Notes under the pieces: model-generated
The model's database searches: none
What the model was told of the DNA's origin: nothing
The model's input: the letters and a program-made list of their open reading frames with translations, nothing else
Made by a program: the position numbers and the translations under genes
Origin: Hibiscus mutabilis
Lineage: Eukaryota; Streptophyta; Magnoliopsida; Malvales; Malvaceae
Assembly: GCA_019671005.1 (NCBI GenBank)
Contig: CM033752.1
Coordinates: 4,650,001-4,714,000, forward strand
Direction: 5' to 3'
DNA: 64,000 nucleotides
In this document: positions 1-10,949 of the stretch, piece by piece
Layout of the letters: every line of letters starts with the position of its first letter
Numbering within the stretch: the first letter of the stretch is position 1

Positions 1-537
1 ACATTGGGTAGAAAGCTTGAGATCGAAATTAATTATGTCCTCTAATCACCTGCATTCTCAGGGTTAGATCACAGTAATGCTCAGAAATCTTTTGCTTATC
101 ATAAGTCTACGTTAACTTGTTTGCATGATGAAAGTAAATGAGAAGACAAGGAATGAAATGGATACAAATATGATTTTATTATTATTAAGGGCTTGGAACA
201 GTTTTAGAAAAGTCATAGTAAACACGAGAAAAAGGGAAATCATAACATGAAATGCAAGACCCTAAGTATCCGCAGTATGAATGATGTCCGATCCTGTCAA
301 CTAGAGTAGAATTTCTGCTCGGAGCTCCTTCTTCTGGTACCCATGGGGATGACTCTACTTGCCGGAGGTCCAACCTCAAAATTTATCCGAGCCGCCCTTA
401 ATGGGTTTTCGACTCAGATCATTCTTTTTCTTCAAGATGCCCTCTTTCAGGTTTTTGCCTCGAGCTCTCCACACATTTTTTTGTTTTTTTGGATGAAATG
501 CCTTTTTAGGTTTTCGCTTCATCTTTCTTCTATTTTT
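1..537. other. Unassigned flank 3' of Tat-type pol remnant
   Basis: No gene is recognisable here. On the minus strand this stretch lies directly after the stop codon of the decayed Tat-lineage polyprotein at 538, so it is probably the 3' untranslated part of that element, cut by the window edge. The open frames on either strand are short and resemble nothing I know. Confidence 0.4.
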
Positions 538-1375
538 TCAAACATAGTACTTCTTAACTGCATTGAAATTCACAGGATTTTTAACTCTTCTCCGTTCATT
601 TCAGTTAAGATCAATGCTCCTCCTGAAAAGGCCTTCTTGACGACATATGACCCTTCCCAGTTTGGCATCCACTTCCCTCAAGCGTCTTTCTGAATTGGGA
701 GGATTTTCTTAAGCACCAGATCTCCATCCCAAAAATTTCTTGGGTGTACCTTCTTATTATATGCCTACATCATTCGTTTCTGGTACATTTGACCATGGTA
801 GATGGCCTTCAGCCTCTTTTCCTCGATAAGATTTAACTGGTCGAACTTGGCTTGCACCCACTCTGATTTATCCAGTTTTACTTCATTCAGAACCCGAAGT
901 GACGAAATCTTAACCTCAATGGGTAGTACCACTTTTGTGTCGTACACTAGAGAATAGGGTGTCGCCCTTGTTGACATGCGTACAGATGTCATGTAGGCGA
1001 ACAAAGCAAATGGCAGCTTCTCATGCCAATATTTATAGGTGTCAGTTGTCTTCGCAATAATTTTATTTATGTTCTTGTTTGCCGCTTCCACTGCCCCATT
1101 CATCTTAGGGCGGTAGGCCGTGGAATTATGGTGTGTTATCTTGAACTGGTGGCACACCTCAGTCATCAACTTGTTGTTCAGATTGGAAGCATAATCGGTG
1201 ATAATCCTTTTCAACAAACTGTATCGGCAAATGATCTCCTTCTTCAAAAGAATACACACTGTTGTCCTTGTGATGTTGGCATAAGATGATGCTCTACCCA
1301 TTTAGTGAAGTAATCGATGGAAACCAAAATAAAACGGTGCCCGTTGGTCGCCTTCGGATGAATCTGCCCAATGAC
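538..1375 (-). pseudogene. Ty3/gypsy Tat-lineage integrase fragment (decayed)
   Basis: This is the C-terminal end of a retrotransposon polyprotein, namely the integrase core and its tail. Reading right to left, the conceptual protein shows IDYFTKWVEA, then ITDYASNLNNK (second catalytic Asp), then YRPKMNGAVEAANKNI (catalytic Glu). It continues with the Tat-type tail LPIEVKISSLRVLNE and LNLIEEKRLKAIYHGQ, and after stops with FWDGDLVLKKILP, KWMPNWEGSYVVKKAFSGGA and a terminal VKKYYV before TGA at 538-540. The open part is 765-1301. Breaks are a TAG near 765-767, a CGA-to-TGA change near 687, and a one-base deletion near 577. The N-terminal part is lost at about 1375, where AT-rich DNA begins. 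The lineage call rests on the PIEV/LNLIEEKR tail, which is typical of Tat/Ogre elements. Confidence 0.85.
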
Positions 1376-1559
1376 ATATATTAATTAAGATGTTTGTATA
1401 TTATATTAATTAAGAATGTGTTACATATATTAATGTTTGCATGTGTGTTCGAATGTTATACATATATGTGTGTGCGTGTATGTATGTATGTATATACGTA
1501 TTATTATTATTATTACATATATATAAGCAGATAATATATTAAAAAACCAAGTATATTAA
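1376..1559. repeat. AT-rich and short-period simple repeats
   Basis: The stretch is TA-rich, with runs of TATAT, GTGTGTGCGTGTATGTATG (about 1465-1490) and TTA triplets (about 1500-1515). It separates the truncated Tat integrase from the LTR that follows. No coding content is seen. Confidence 0.6.
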
Positions 1560-4189
1560 TGTCCAGTCCATTATATGTATACAAAACCCAACTAAATAAT
1601 TACATGGCCCATTCGGCCAGAACCCAAACCCATCCAATTAACCAAAAAGCCCTAGAATCATATCTAACATCCCTTCATCTTTTGCAGCCGCCACCATCCT
1701 GGCCGTTGGATCAAATTTTATCCAACGGTCCAGATCAGAATGATCTTATCCAGCTGGCACGTGTGTGATACACCCGAAGGGGTTCTTCACACGCGTGAGA
1801 CCGTTCGCTTTCTCGCGTGCCACGTGTCATAATCCGAGGCTGCCACATTACCCTCCAAAGTGCATCAAAGCCATCGATCTTCAAAAAATCCTAGCCGTTG
1901 GATCAGATCTGATCCAATGGCCAGGAATGAATCTGGCCAAGATAACCCGTTCATCTTCTTGCCACATAGTCGCCTCGCCGAATTTCCCATGCCGCCGTAC
2001 AACCTCTCATCATCGACTCAACCACCGGCATGGCTGAAACACACCAAACAAAATGGGAAATGTCAGATCCATTAAAGGTTTGCTAAAACTTGTAAACAAA
2101 AAATCAAAAAAATGATATATACTATGTAATCTCAACCCATTAGGGGAAAAGGAAGAAGAAATAAGAAAACAAAAAAGTTTCCAAAAGGTATTTTTCTCTC
2201 TTGTTTCTTTGCATGTTGATTCAAACCAAAAATAAATATTCAAAAAAACGATAGCAAGACAGGGAGGAGAAAGTTTACCTCTTCAGCTTCGGCCGACCAC
2301 CTTGCATGGTGGCCGAGATTGGTGTCGCCGATGATCGGCACCACTTAAACGTCGCCCTTTTACCTTCCCCCTCCTTTCACCGTTCGAGTTTCAAACTTTG
2401 GTTTTAAAAAAAATGGTTCGGTCTTTCCTAGATCTGAGAAAAAATGGGTGTTTTTCTTGAAATTTAAGGTTAGATTCGAGTTTGGGTTGAGGCAAGGGTT
2501 ATTTTGGTCGATTTTTTGGCTCACCGGCGCTGACTAACAGCGTTCGACGATGGAGGAGACGGCAGCCAGCGGCCGGTTTTTGGGTTTAATCCCCGGTTGG
2601 GATTGAATATCGAAAGGGGGTTTCGGTTTTGAGAGAAAATAAATAAAAAGAGGGTGTTAATCTTAAAGAACTGATTTAAATTGGCTAAAAATGAAAGTGA
2701 GTCTGATAAGGTCCTTATATAGATGTTTTTGTTTTAAAAAATAGTATAATTACCTTATAAGGACCTCTGTCCTTTGTAATTTTTCACCCAGAGCCTGCCC
2801 CTTGGTCCAATTGCAAGTCCAGCCCTTCTTTCTTTTCAGCTTCTTTCAATTTCGTCCCAAAATTAAACGAAATCTATTTTTTAATGGAAAAATCACCCAC
2901 TTGATCCTTCTGTGTTTTTGTTTTTTTAGTTTGAGCTTGCAGCATGGGTTTTTTACGGTCTTAGTCCTTGTGGGTTTATTCCAGTTTATATTTGGGTCCC
3001 TAAATGCGTTTTTTTATTTATTTAATTTCTGCCTCCTAATTATATTTTTGTTTCATTCCGATCCCTCTTTATGTTTTAGATAATCATTTTTTATTTTATT
3101 TACGTGTTTTTCTAGCATGTTTATGTTGCTCATTATTCATATATTTTTATATGTATCATGTTTGCTTATGTTTTTTTTAGATATGTGGTATCCTTTTTTT
3201 TGTTTGTTTTGTTTGTTCATATTATATATATGTCCATTTTACATGTTATGTTTAGTTTGCATACTCATGTCCGTATGTTTGTTTTGTATATTGCATTACA
3301 TGTCAGTCTATGGCATATTTAGTCTTGTTAATATCATGTTTGTCATGTCCATTTTGTGCCTTAAATCACATATCGGTGTGGTAATTTTGTACTTTAATTG
3401 TAATATCATGTTGTTATATCATGTGTGCAAGTTATGTTATTTGTTAAGTACTAGATATTAGTTTTTTATGTTAGCATGTTGTTTTGATTTGTTAATTTGA
3501 TATCATATTATGTGTATGGCATGTATTTGTTGCATTTGTGTTTTTATGTGTCCAAACATATTGTAGTTAAGTTATTTAATTTTAAAGCATGTTTTTTTTT
3601 CTCTTTTACCATAGTTATATGTTTGTGTTTATATTCATGTATAGTCTTGGTTCTTGTGACACATCATTCTTTATTTATGATCATGCATTTTATTAATATC
3701 ATGTTAAATTATATATTTATATTTTATAATGTTTTCTAAGGTTGCATACGGATATATTAATTATCAATGCAGTGCCCTTTTATTCGAGCGTAAACTTGGC
3801 CAGTATCAAGCGCAGTGATGGTGGTCTATCGGTTTATTCTCGAATAACAAGGCCCTTAAAATTTACTCGCACTTATACTCAAATTTTAATTTAATCGTCA
3901 CTTTAATCCGGAAAGTTTAATATTAATAAAGCGGTAATTATTAAAGTACCAATTTTGGGCGGTGTGGGCGTGCTAATCCTTCCCCATCCGTAACCGACTC
4001 TCGAACCCAGCATTTTTCTAAATCTCTAGTTTTTATGGTGTTCGGCCTACCTCAGTGGCCGGTGGCGACTCCATTTTCTAATAAAACACGGTTTTTTCCA
4101 AAACCCTGCAGAATATTTTTTTTAAATACTCGAAAGACCCCCAAACACATTGAAACCCGTTTTTTTAGCATAGAAAAGAGATCGCTACA
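1560..4189 (+). mobile_element. Tat/Ogre-type LTR, apparently solo
   Basis: The last 450 bases (about 3740-4189) match, in the opposite orientation, the LTRs at 26657-27864 and 31220-32437. Shared landmarks are TAATATTAATAAAGCGGTAA, CCAATTTTGGGCGGTGTGGG, CTAATCCTTCCCCATCCGTA, the GGCCGGTGGCGACTCCA stretch and the terminal ATCGCTACA. The end at 4189 is therefore well placed. The start is less certain: TGTCCAGTCC at 1560 is preferred because the following text (GGCCCATT, AACCCAA) resembles the start of the related LTR ending at 13218. No primer-binding site follows 4189 and no target duplication was confirmed. The T-rich tract 2800-3740 belongs to the LTR, and the hydrophobic open frames in it are low-complexity artefacts. 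Confidence 0.65.
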
Positions 4190-5764
4190 ATAGGTTATAG
4201 GTTATTTTTTTACTTTGTTATATAAGTTATGTAGATTATTATTTATTTATAGAGAGTATTATTAATCTATAAATAGATAGATTCTAAATTTTATTATTAT
4301 TATATAAATATAGATTGATTATATAGAATATAGATATATCCAATTTTTCTATAGATATATAGAACTTTTATCAATAATTCCATTTCATTTATATTCTATA
4401 TCATTTATATTCTTAAATAAAACAAAGGCTCTAAAAAAATATCTCAACTCAAATAAAAAAAAGAAAGAATATCGCTTTGATTCCGCCCAAAAGGGACTTT
4501 TTTTATTTCTAATTTCCACGGCTTTTTTATTTTTAACTCAAATAACTTATTTTTTCTATGATTCTGCGATCTGACTCATTGTAATAAAAATCTTGTAAAA
4601 AAAACCTTGTTATTGGATTGAATCAACAATCAAAAGCAGAAGAAGTCATATTTCCGTTCCTATGATATAGAATCCAAATATTATTTTTATTCTTTTTTTC
4701 TTCCTAAGTACCCATGTTTTAACATAAATCTTATTATGAAACTTCATTTCACCCTAGCTTTTCACCACAACATAATTTACATAGAGGATTATAATATTGA
4801 AATTAAGTACTCAAATTAAATAATTAAATTAAACTTCTGTATTTTGTTTAAAACATTATACAACTTACTTCTTAAAATATTTGAGTATTAAAATACAATT
4901 ACAAAATTTTAGATACTTTACAAATTTCATAAATTTAATTTTTAATAAAACACTTTTTTAAAACTTTTATTATTTTTAAAAAAATTTAAATGTCACTGGC
5001 ATGATTTATAACCCAAACTTTACAAATACTTTCAAACAAATTTAATCAATCCTAAACCAAACTCGCAGTGTATACATGGCGAGTTTAATGCATTCAAAAC
5101 TTCGTTATGGTTAGCCCTAGAACGTCGTTAAGCTAGAGGAAACTCCTTGTGCTCCTTCGGTGAGTTCGGATTAAGATTACTCTAATTACCTGATTAAGAT
5201 TTGAACTCGTCGTAGGTCTACGGTGAGTTTGAGTAAAAATAATATTATTTTGAAACTCGCCATGCATATACGGAGAGTTCATTGTAATGGTGTTAGTCTG
5301 GAAAATATAGAATTTTGGGTCCTAGTTTGATAAAATTAGGACCTAATAGTCATACTTTTGTCTTTAAGCCCTAGAACCTTAGTGCTTGCCTAACCATTTA
5401 CAGGATAGTGTAAATTGCATCATGGAAGACAATACTTGAATGATTGATATATTGAAGGAAGTGTATGTAGACTTCATTTTTTGGAACAACACAGCTCTCT
5501 CAGGGTTATTGTGTTTTATTTTTGACAAATCCTAATTCTAATCCTAATCCTATCTAGAGGGGATGGGAAGGGAAGAGGTGACTCTAGGGGAAGAAAGTGG
5601 GTGATTCTAGGGGGAATATGAGGAAACAAAGATGAGCAGCTTGGCCAACCGACCAAATATGCTTGCTTGAATTAGTGTGTTTTTGAGGTTTTTGTTTGAC
5701 AAGTTTTCTCATGGAAAACTAATAAATTGCAGTATAGGTAGAAACAAGTAGCTTATGTCTGTTG
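4190..5764. other. AT-rich intergenic DNA
   Basis: No gene, RNA or clear repeat is recognised. 4190-4760 is extremely AT-rich, with TATAGA-like short repeats and homopolymer runs that have the texture of plastid intergenic DNA, but no plastid gene anchors that idea. 5060-5290 contains three loosely similar phrases built on GGCGAGTTT / GTGAGTTCG / GGTGAGTTTGAG. Confidence 0.4.
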
Positions 5765-6108
5765 CATGCATTCCTTTTGGGTTGTATCGTCTGCATGTCC
5801 TTGAAATGGTATGTGTTTAATAGTCAACTATGATATGTCCTTGGAATGTCATTCATACATACATACATACATACATACATACATACATACATGCATTCAT
5901 TCATACATACATACATACATACATACATACATACATACATACATACATACATACATACATACATACATACATACATACATACATAGAGGGGGAAAAGCCT
6001 TTGGAAGTCTAGTGTTTTCCTACACATACATACATGGATAAGACATGTATGTAGGGTTGTTGGAATAAGTAGGGAAAAAAGTTGGAAGTGCTTGCTGATC
6101 GGCTCTTT
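5765..6108. repeat. Duplicated segment, copy 1 first part
   Basis: GCATGCATTCCTTTTGGGTT, GTCCTTGAAATGGTATGTG, ATGTCCTTGGAATGTCATT and, after the microsatellite, GGAAGTCTAGTGTTTTCCTA and GTTGGAAGTGCTTGCTGAT recur in the same order at 8905-9172. The similarity stops at about 6108 and resumes at 7516, so copy 1 is split by about 1.4 kb of unrelated DNA. Confidence 0.75.
5854..5985. repeat. (CATA)n microsatellite
   Basis: There are about 33 tandem CATA/ACAT units, interrupted once near 5890-5903 by CATGCATTCATT. It expanded inside copy 1 of the duplicated segment, since copy 2 has only ordinary sequence at the matching place. Open frames across it in several phases are simple-repeat artefacts. 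Confidence 0.95.
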
Positions 6109-7515
6109 TTAGTCGTATATTCAAGTGCAGGTTGTCAAGTAATAATTCTCGGGAGTCCGAGGTCGAATTCTTAGGGGAGTTTGTTTAGAAATTACAAGAT
6201 TATAAGTTCAAATAAAATTTTCTTCAAAGAGGATAATTGATTAAGAATAAATAAACAACGATATAAATGAAAGATGATGAGGTTTCAAGAATCCACTCTT
6301 CCTATTATACTAAGATTTATTTTTATTCATTTTATTACTCAATTGAAGTCCACATGATGAAGGAAAATTCAATCGGAAGGTCCTGCAATGAAAGTCCAAT
6401 GTCCATAATCAAAGTCCAAAGTGCAATAAACAATGTCCAAAAGCACAAAGGTATAGCATATGGTGTTATATGGATTGATGCAATCAAAATTAATAAACAA
6501 GTCAAAGTATTCATTATGCCAATTTGTTTTGTCTACAATAAATCAAGTTAATTAAACCAAGCATTTATTGTGTTAAATCATTTGTCTATAATGAATCAAG
6601 GTTCTTAATTTACCAATATGAATATTAGCCAAGTGAATTTAACATAATGTACTAATTTAACATGATTTAGTTATACGTTGAGAATTTCAAACTAACCTTT
6701 AGTATATACCAAGAATTTCATCCTTTCACCTCAGCCACTTGATTTAGAAAGACATCATAACCATAAAGAAAATAAAATTTGGTTTACAAAAACCAAACAT
6801 AAGAAATAAAGTATAAAAATAAAAAAATTAAAAGATGAAAGAAAGAAAAGTGATATTGATTTCAAATGCAAAACTACAACAAAACTATCAAGATGATTTA
6901 CAAGGCAAAACTAAAGCCCATTTATAGGAAATTTGTGATGCTAGATGATAACGGAGAGTGAATTTTCAGCCACATTTCTTCACTTAAAAGTCTTTCTATA
7001 TATGATGATATCCTTAAAATGTCAAAAGTTGTCATCATGTTGTCACCACTTGTAAGATTCCGGTTTCAACATTTTTCTAGACATTTCCATATTTGTTTTG
7101 GCTTCCCAATTACTTTGAAAATGTAGTAAACTCAATAAGCTTTACAATGGTATCTCATGAGCCAATTTTCGAGGTCTAGAGCTCAAGTTATAGTTAAAAC
7201 CGTGCAACATATTGAGTGCAAAAATTTAGTACGAGTTTATTGAGTCTATTTTCTCAATTGAAGCATTTGCCCAACTTCATTTGTTTCATAAATGCAATCA
7301 TCAAAATCAACATATTTAAACCTGCAATTAACACAAAATACACTTTATTAAAAATAAATAAAAACATAATAAAAATATTAAAATCGTAACATATTTAAAA
7401 TACAAACCACAAAATATGAAATAACTAAAAACCTACAAATGTCAATAGAACACTTAATAAACACTGCAAATGTTCGTATTATAAATGCTAAAATGAGATT
7501 ATATTAAAGACTCAT
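6109..7515. other. Insertion-like AT-rich segment splitting copy 1
   Basis: No gene is recognised. Comparison with copy 2 (8905-9450) shows that these roughly 1.4 kb are extra sequence between GTGCTTGCTG and CTTGTTGTTACCACCAC. The near-repeat CTTGCTG / CTTGTTG at the two joints could be a target duplication, but no inverted termini or LTR ends are evident. The element type is unknown. Confidence 0.45.
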
Positions 7516-7960
7516 CACTTGTTGTTACCACCACAGCCACAAGTATCTTCCTTCACTGAAATCGTAGTTGTTTCGGCCTCGGCTGTCATTCGAAACGGGT
7601 TACCTTGCCCTTCCCTCCACAACTACCGGACTAAGAACCAGAACAGTTCCTTATAAGCACGGGATATGAGGATTCATTCTGCTTGGGATTTAAAATAAAA
7701 ATAGAAAGTTAAAATTAGAGATGCGGGGATCAAATCCCATGCCTCTCAGCAGTCTACCATTTGAGCTATGTCCCCAATCGCTAAACAAGTGTATAACAAT
7801 TTTTAAATTCACTAAACTTAGAGCATGAGATCTTCTAAAGCAACCTATACTCGTCAAACCAAACTCCTTTTCTCCCTAAAATTACTGCTTTTATAAAACT
7901 TATGCACGATACTATAATCTTATGAATATATTTAAAAACTTTGTTCGGAAAATAACATAT
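7516..7960. repeat. Duplicated segment, copy 1 second part
   Basis: This is similar to 9165-9450 and to 13834-14190. Shared phrases include GTATCTTCCTTCACTGAAA, TCGGCTGTCATTCGAAAC, GACTAAGAACCAGAAC and CGGGATATGAGGATTCAT, then a broken tRNA-Ala, then GTGTATAACAA, AGAGCATGA and GCACGATACTATAATCTT. Confidence 0.75.
7718..7775 (-). pseudogene. tRNA-Ala-like pseudogene, copy 1
   Basis: On the minus strand GGGGACATAGCTCAAATGGT keeps the tRNA-Ala acceptor start and D arm, and ATTTGATCCCCGCATCTC keeps the T arm and 3' acceptor. The anticodon arm has been cut down and mutated, so no TGC anticodon loop remains. It is not functional. Confidence 0.7.
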
Positions 7961-7979
7961 TAAAAAAATACGTATAGGA

Positions 7980-8090
7980 ATTCATTGAGAGATCCTAGTG
8001 GTAAAGGGTGAAATGTCCTCCCTAAGTGATTCGGGTTCGAGCAGCGTAGTCTTCAAGTGTACGTGAGTTTATCTATATATAAAATGGAAC
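7980..8090 (+). mobile_element. tRNA-derived SINE-like sequence
   Basis: ATCCTAGTGGTAAAGGG resembles an RNA polymerase III A box, and GATTCGGGTTCGAGC about 40 bases later resembles a B box. This is the head arrangement of plant tRNA-derived SINEs. Tail and target duplication were not identified. Confidence 0.45.
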
Positions 8091-8904
8091 TAAGATACTG
8101 CTTTGTATTCAGAATAGAATATTTAAAAAAATTACGTATAGTAAATTCGAATAGCGTAGGTTAAAATACAACAAAATACAACATTACTATACGTGATGAC
8201 TCTAAAACTTAGATTCATTTAAAATACTTTTTTATAAAATGTTAAAACATACTTTATATTTATATAGATAAATATTTGGTTACCAAAAAATCTCTCTCTA
8301 AGAATTCTTACCTAAATAATATGTAATAATCTCCTTCTTTGACACAATTTTTATTCAAGCATTGATATCCAAGTTTTCAACAACTTCAATTCTTACGTAA
8401 ACCAAATATTCGCTAAAGCACCGCCGTCAAGTCTTTAACAACTTTAGTTCTTATCTAATATCAATTTAAACACCGTTGAATCGATTGAGAATTACTTCCC
8501 CTACAACCGAAAAAGTCATTAAAACGAAACTCCTATTGCATGTCTCCAAAACCGCTAATAAAAGTATCAACAACAAATTCCTTTAAAAGTGAACAATTCT
8601 AACCAGAACTCATGATACCACTAGTTAGGAATTTGTAAGTGAAAAAGCAATTAAAGTGAGATCAACATAAAATGAAACATACATAGAAGAGACGAAACTT
8701 AATATGATTCGACTTTGCTTACCTCCATAGATACGAAAAATAACAAATTTATAAATGTAAAGATTATGAAGAGCACAAATACATAAAATCTTATGTATCT
8801 CATAACTCAATATATAAATGTATCCCAAAATATTCTCCTAAGTCCCGACAAAACTCATCTTTGCAACATAGTCATAATAGTTATTCAAAACTCATACGTC
8901 TGCT
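8091..8904. other. AT-rich intergenic DNA
   Basis: No gene, RNA or known repeat is recognised. Short open frames lack any recognisable family signature. Confidence 0.4.
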
Positions 8905-9450
8905 GCTGCATGCATTCCTTTTGGGGTGTATCATCTGTCAGTCCTTGAAATGGTATGTGCTTTAGAGTCAGCTATGATCTGTCCTTGGAATGTTATTCAT
9001 TTTTTTACCATATTCACTTCCCTCATCATCAGCTCTGAATTACATACAACATGTGGCAAAGGAGGGGGACTGGAGAACCCTGTGGAAGGCTGGTGTTTGC
9101 CTACACATACATGGATCAGACATATAGGGTTGCCGGAACAAGAAGGGAAAAAGTTGAAAGTGCTTGCTGTTAAGACCACACCCACATGTATCTTCCTTTA
9201 TTGAAACCGTAGCTGTTTTGGCTCTCGCCGTCATTCGAAACTGCCGGACCAAGAACCAGAACACTTCCTTTTGCACGGGATATGAAGATCCTGCTTGGGA
9301 TTGATTAAAACTAAAAAGAAAGTTAAAAAAATTGGAGGTGCGGGGGATTGAACCCTATCCTCTCGCATGCAAAGCAAGCGCTCTATCATTTGAGATACAC
9401 CCCAATTGGTAAGAGACTACGTGATGACTCTAAAAATCAGATTCATTTAT
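8905..9450. repeat. Duplicated segment, copy 2
   Basis: This is the most continuous copy of the segment. It joins GCATGCATTCCTTTTGGGG and CCTTGGAATGTTATTCAT to ATGTATCTTCCTTTATTG, GGACCAAGAACCAGAACA and the tRNA-Ala pseudogene. It serves as the uninterrupted reference for copy 1. No open frame of convincing length runs through it. Confidence 0.75.
9333..9404 (-). pseudogene. tRNA-Ala(TGC) pseudogene, copy 2
   Basis: The minus strand reads GGGGTGTATCTCAAATGATA, then a perfect anticodon arm CTTGC-TTTGCAT-GCGAG (anticodon TGC), then a T arm ending in CCCCCGCACCTCCA. The D stem (TCTC against GAGC), the acceptor stem and the T loop (TCAATCC) carry changes. It looks like a recently lost gene and is the best preserved of the three copies. 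Confidence 0.75.
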
Positions 9451-9629
9451 AGTATTTTTTAAATGGATAATATTATATATGGTATATATAATGAATCAAT
9501 GATAAAATGCCTAACGTATAGTACTTGTACATTTAAAAAATTTAATGTGATACATGTACTATTTTTTCTTTTGTTTAATTACTAGTTTCCGACCCATTGA
9601 CCAACTAATTTAGATTGAATTTTATAGAT

Positions 9630-9745
9630 GCCCATTATGGGGTGATCTTCGCAGTCTAATTTTCTCTATTCATAATGTCAAGATTTAAACTCTTGACTTT
9701 ACTTAAGGGATCTAACACCTTATCCCGCTAGACCAACCGAATATT
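9630..9745 (-). mobile_element. tRNA-derived SINE-like sequence
   Basis: On the minus strand TTGGTCTAGCGGGATAAGG resembles an A box and AAGAGTTTAAATCTTGAC a weathered B box about 40 bases on. There is no identifiable tail or target duplication. Confidence 0.45.
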
Positions 9746-10732
9746 GGTTAATGTGATACATGTACTTTAACGTAATGTAGGCATGATGTCTATAATTTTA
9801 TAATAAAAATATCTAATACGGTACCTATATTTAGTTACCATTTCTTATTAGAGTTAATGTTTATCAAATAATTTTCTCGGCTCCACATGAAAATTAAGGG
9901 CAGTCATAAAATGGACAGAGAGAGCTTTTCTTCTCGCTACGCGATCCACTCAATGATCTCTTGCCCCAACGGTCACTTGGAAACTCATTGGACTATATGA
10001 CGAGTTCCTTATAGATTAAAAAATTATTCAAAAGAACTCGTCGGGAATTGACGACAAATTCTAAAAAAATATATTTTTTTACGTTTATACGTTAAATTAA
10101 AAAAATAGAAAAAATTATACTATTTAAGTTTGTTTTCGAAAAAATAGAGATGCAGCTACTCCCCTAGAGGGCTGCATGCATCCGCCGCTCATCTTTTGGC
10201 TGCAACCATGCCCTAGAAAACATTTTTGAATGCCATGATTTAAATAGTATGACATTTGTGTCTAACACTATTGTATTAAATGGACATAATTTTTTTGTGG
10301 ATTATAGGTTTACGAGTCACTGTACAAAGTGTGTTTGTGGATTTTCTTTGGATTTCTAAGTGACACTCTGCTCCTATTATGTGATGGAATTTAGTTTCCA
10401 TCGTTATTCTTCTTGACCTATAATTTAATTTAAACTTCTATAACACTTTTGTTATTTTGTTTTTAGGAACACAATAATATGTTTTTGCATAAATTTTGAT
10501 TTTTTTTTTGTTTTGAATAAATGACTATAGTTCCTGTAACAAGTACAAAATTCTAGTTTTCCCAAGTTATTTTTTTCAAATAATGCAAATATTAATATGA
10601 ATATCCGATACGTTAGATTACGTCGTATGAACAACAAATGATGGAAAGATTAACTATAAGGAATTATTATGTCCTGTTGAAAAAGTTGACCCATTAGCAT
10701 ATGAAAATTGGTTAAGAAAAGAGATCATTTAA
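9746..10732. other. AT-rich intergenic DNA
   Basis: No gene is recognised. The phrase ACGAGTTCCTTATAG/AACTCGTCGGGAATTG near 10000-10050 is weakly inverted. The remainder is AT-rich with no readable feature. Confidence 0.4.
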
Positions 10733-10800
10733 TTAGCCTAGTGGTCAAGAATTTGTGTTAGTTCGAACTCTAATATTTGTTTTCAAAAAAAAATATTGTA
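10733..10800 (+). mobile_element. tRNA-derived SINE-like sequence
   Basis: TTAGCCTAGTGGTCAAGAA fits an A box and GTTAGTTCGAACTCTAAT, about 20 bases further, fits a B box with the symmetrical TTCGAA core. The spacing is shorter than in a canonical SINE head, so it may be internally deleted. Confidence 0.45.
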
Positions 10801-10949
10801 ACATTACTTAATAAAAAAACTGTAAATAAATGATAAGAAAATCATTCGGTAAAGGATCTAAATCTGAATTTTCATTGCAATATATGTATTCTGATATATT
10901 TGTGCTCACATAAAATGGGGTTTTAAGTGGACCATTTTCCTATGTGTCG

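Noticed and set aside
2802..3739. Hydrophobic frames that look like membrane proteins
   Set aside because: They are translations of a T-rich LTR tract, with no family signature.
5811..6041. Frames encoding (THTYI)n or (MYVC)n
   Set aside because: They are translations of the CATA microsatellite.
9333..9404. Functional tRNA-Ala gene
   Set aside because: The acceptor and D stems do not pair; only the anticodon arm and part of the T arm are intact.
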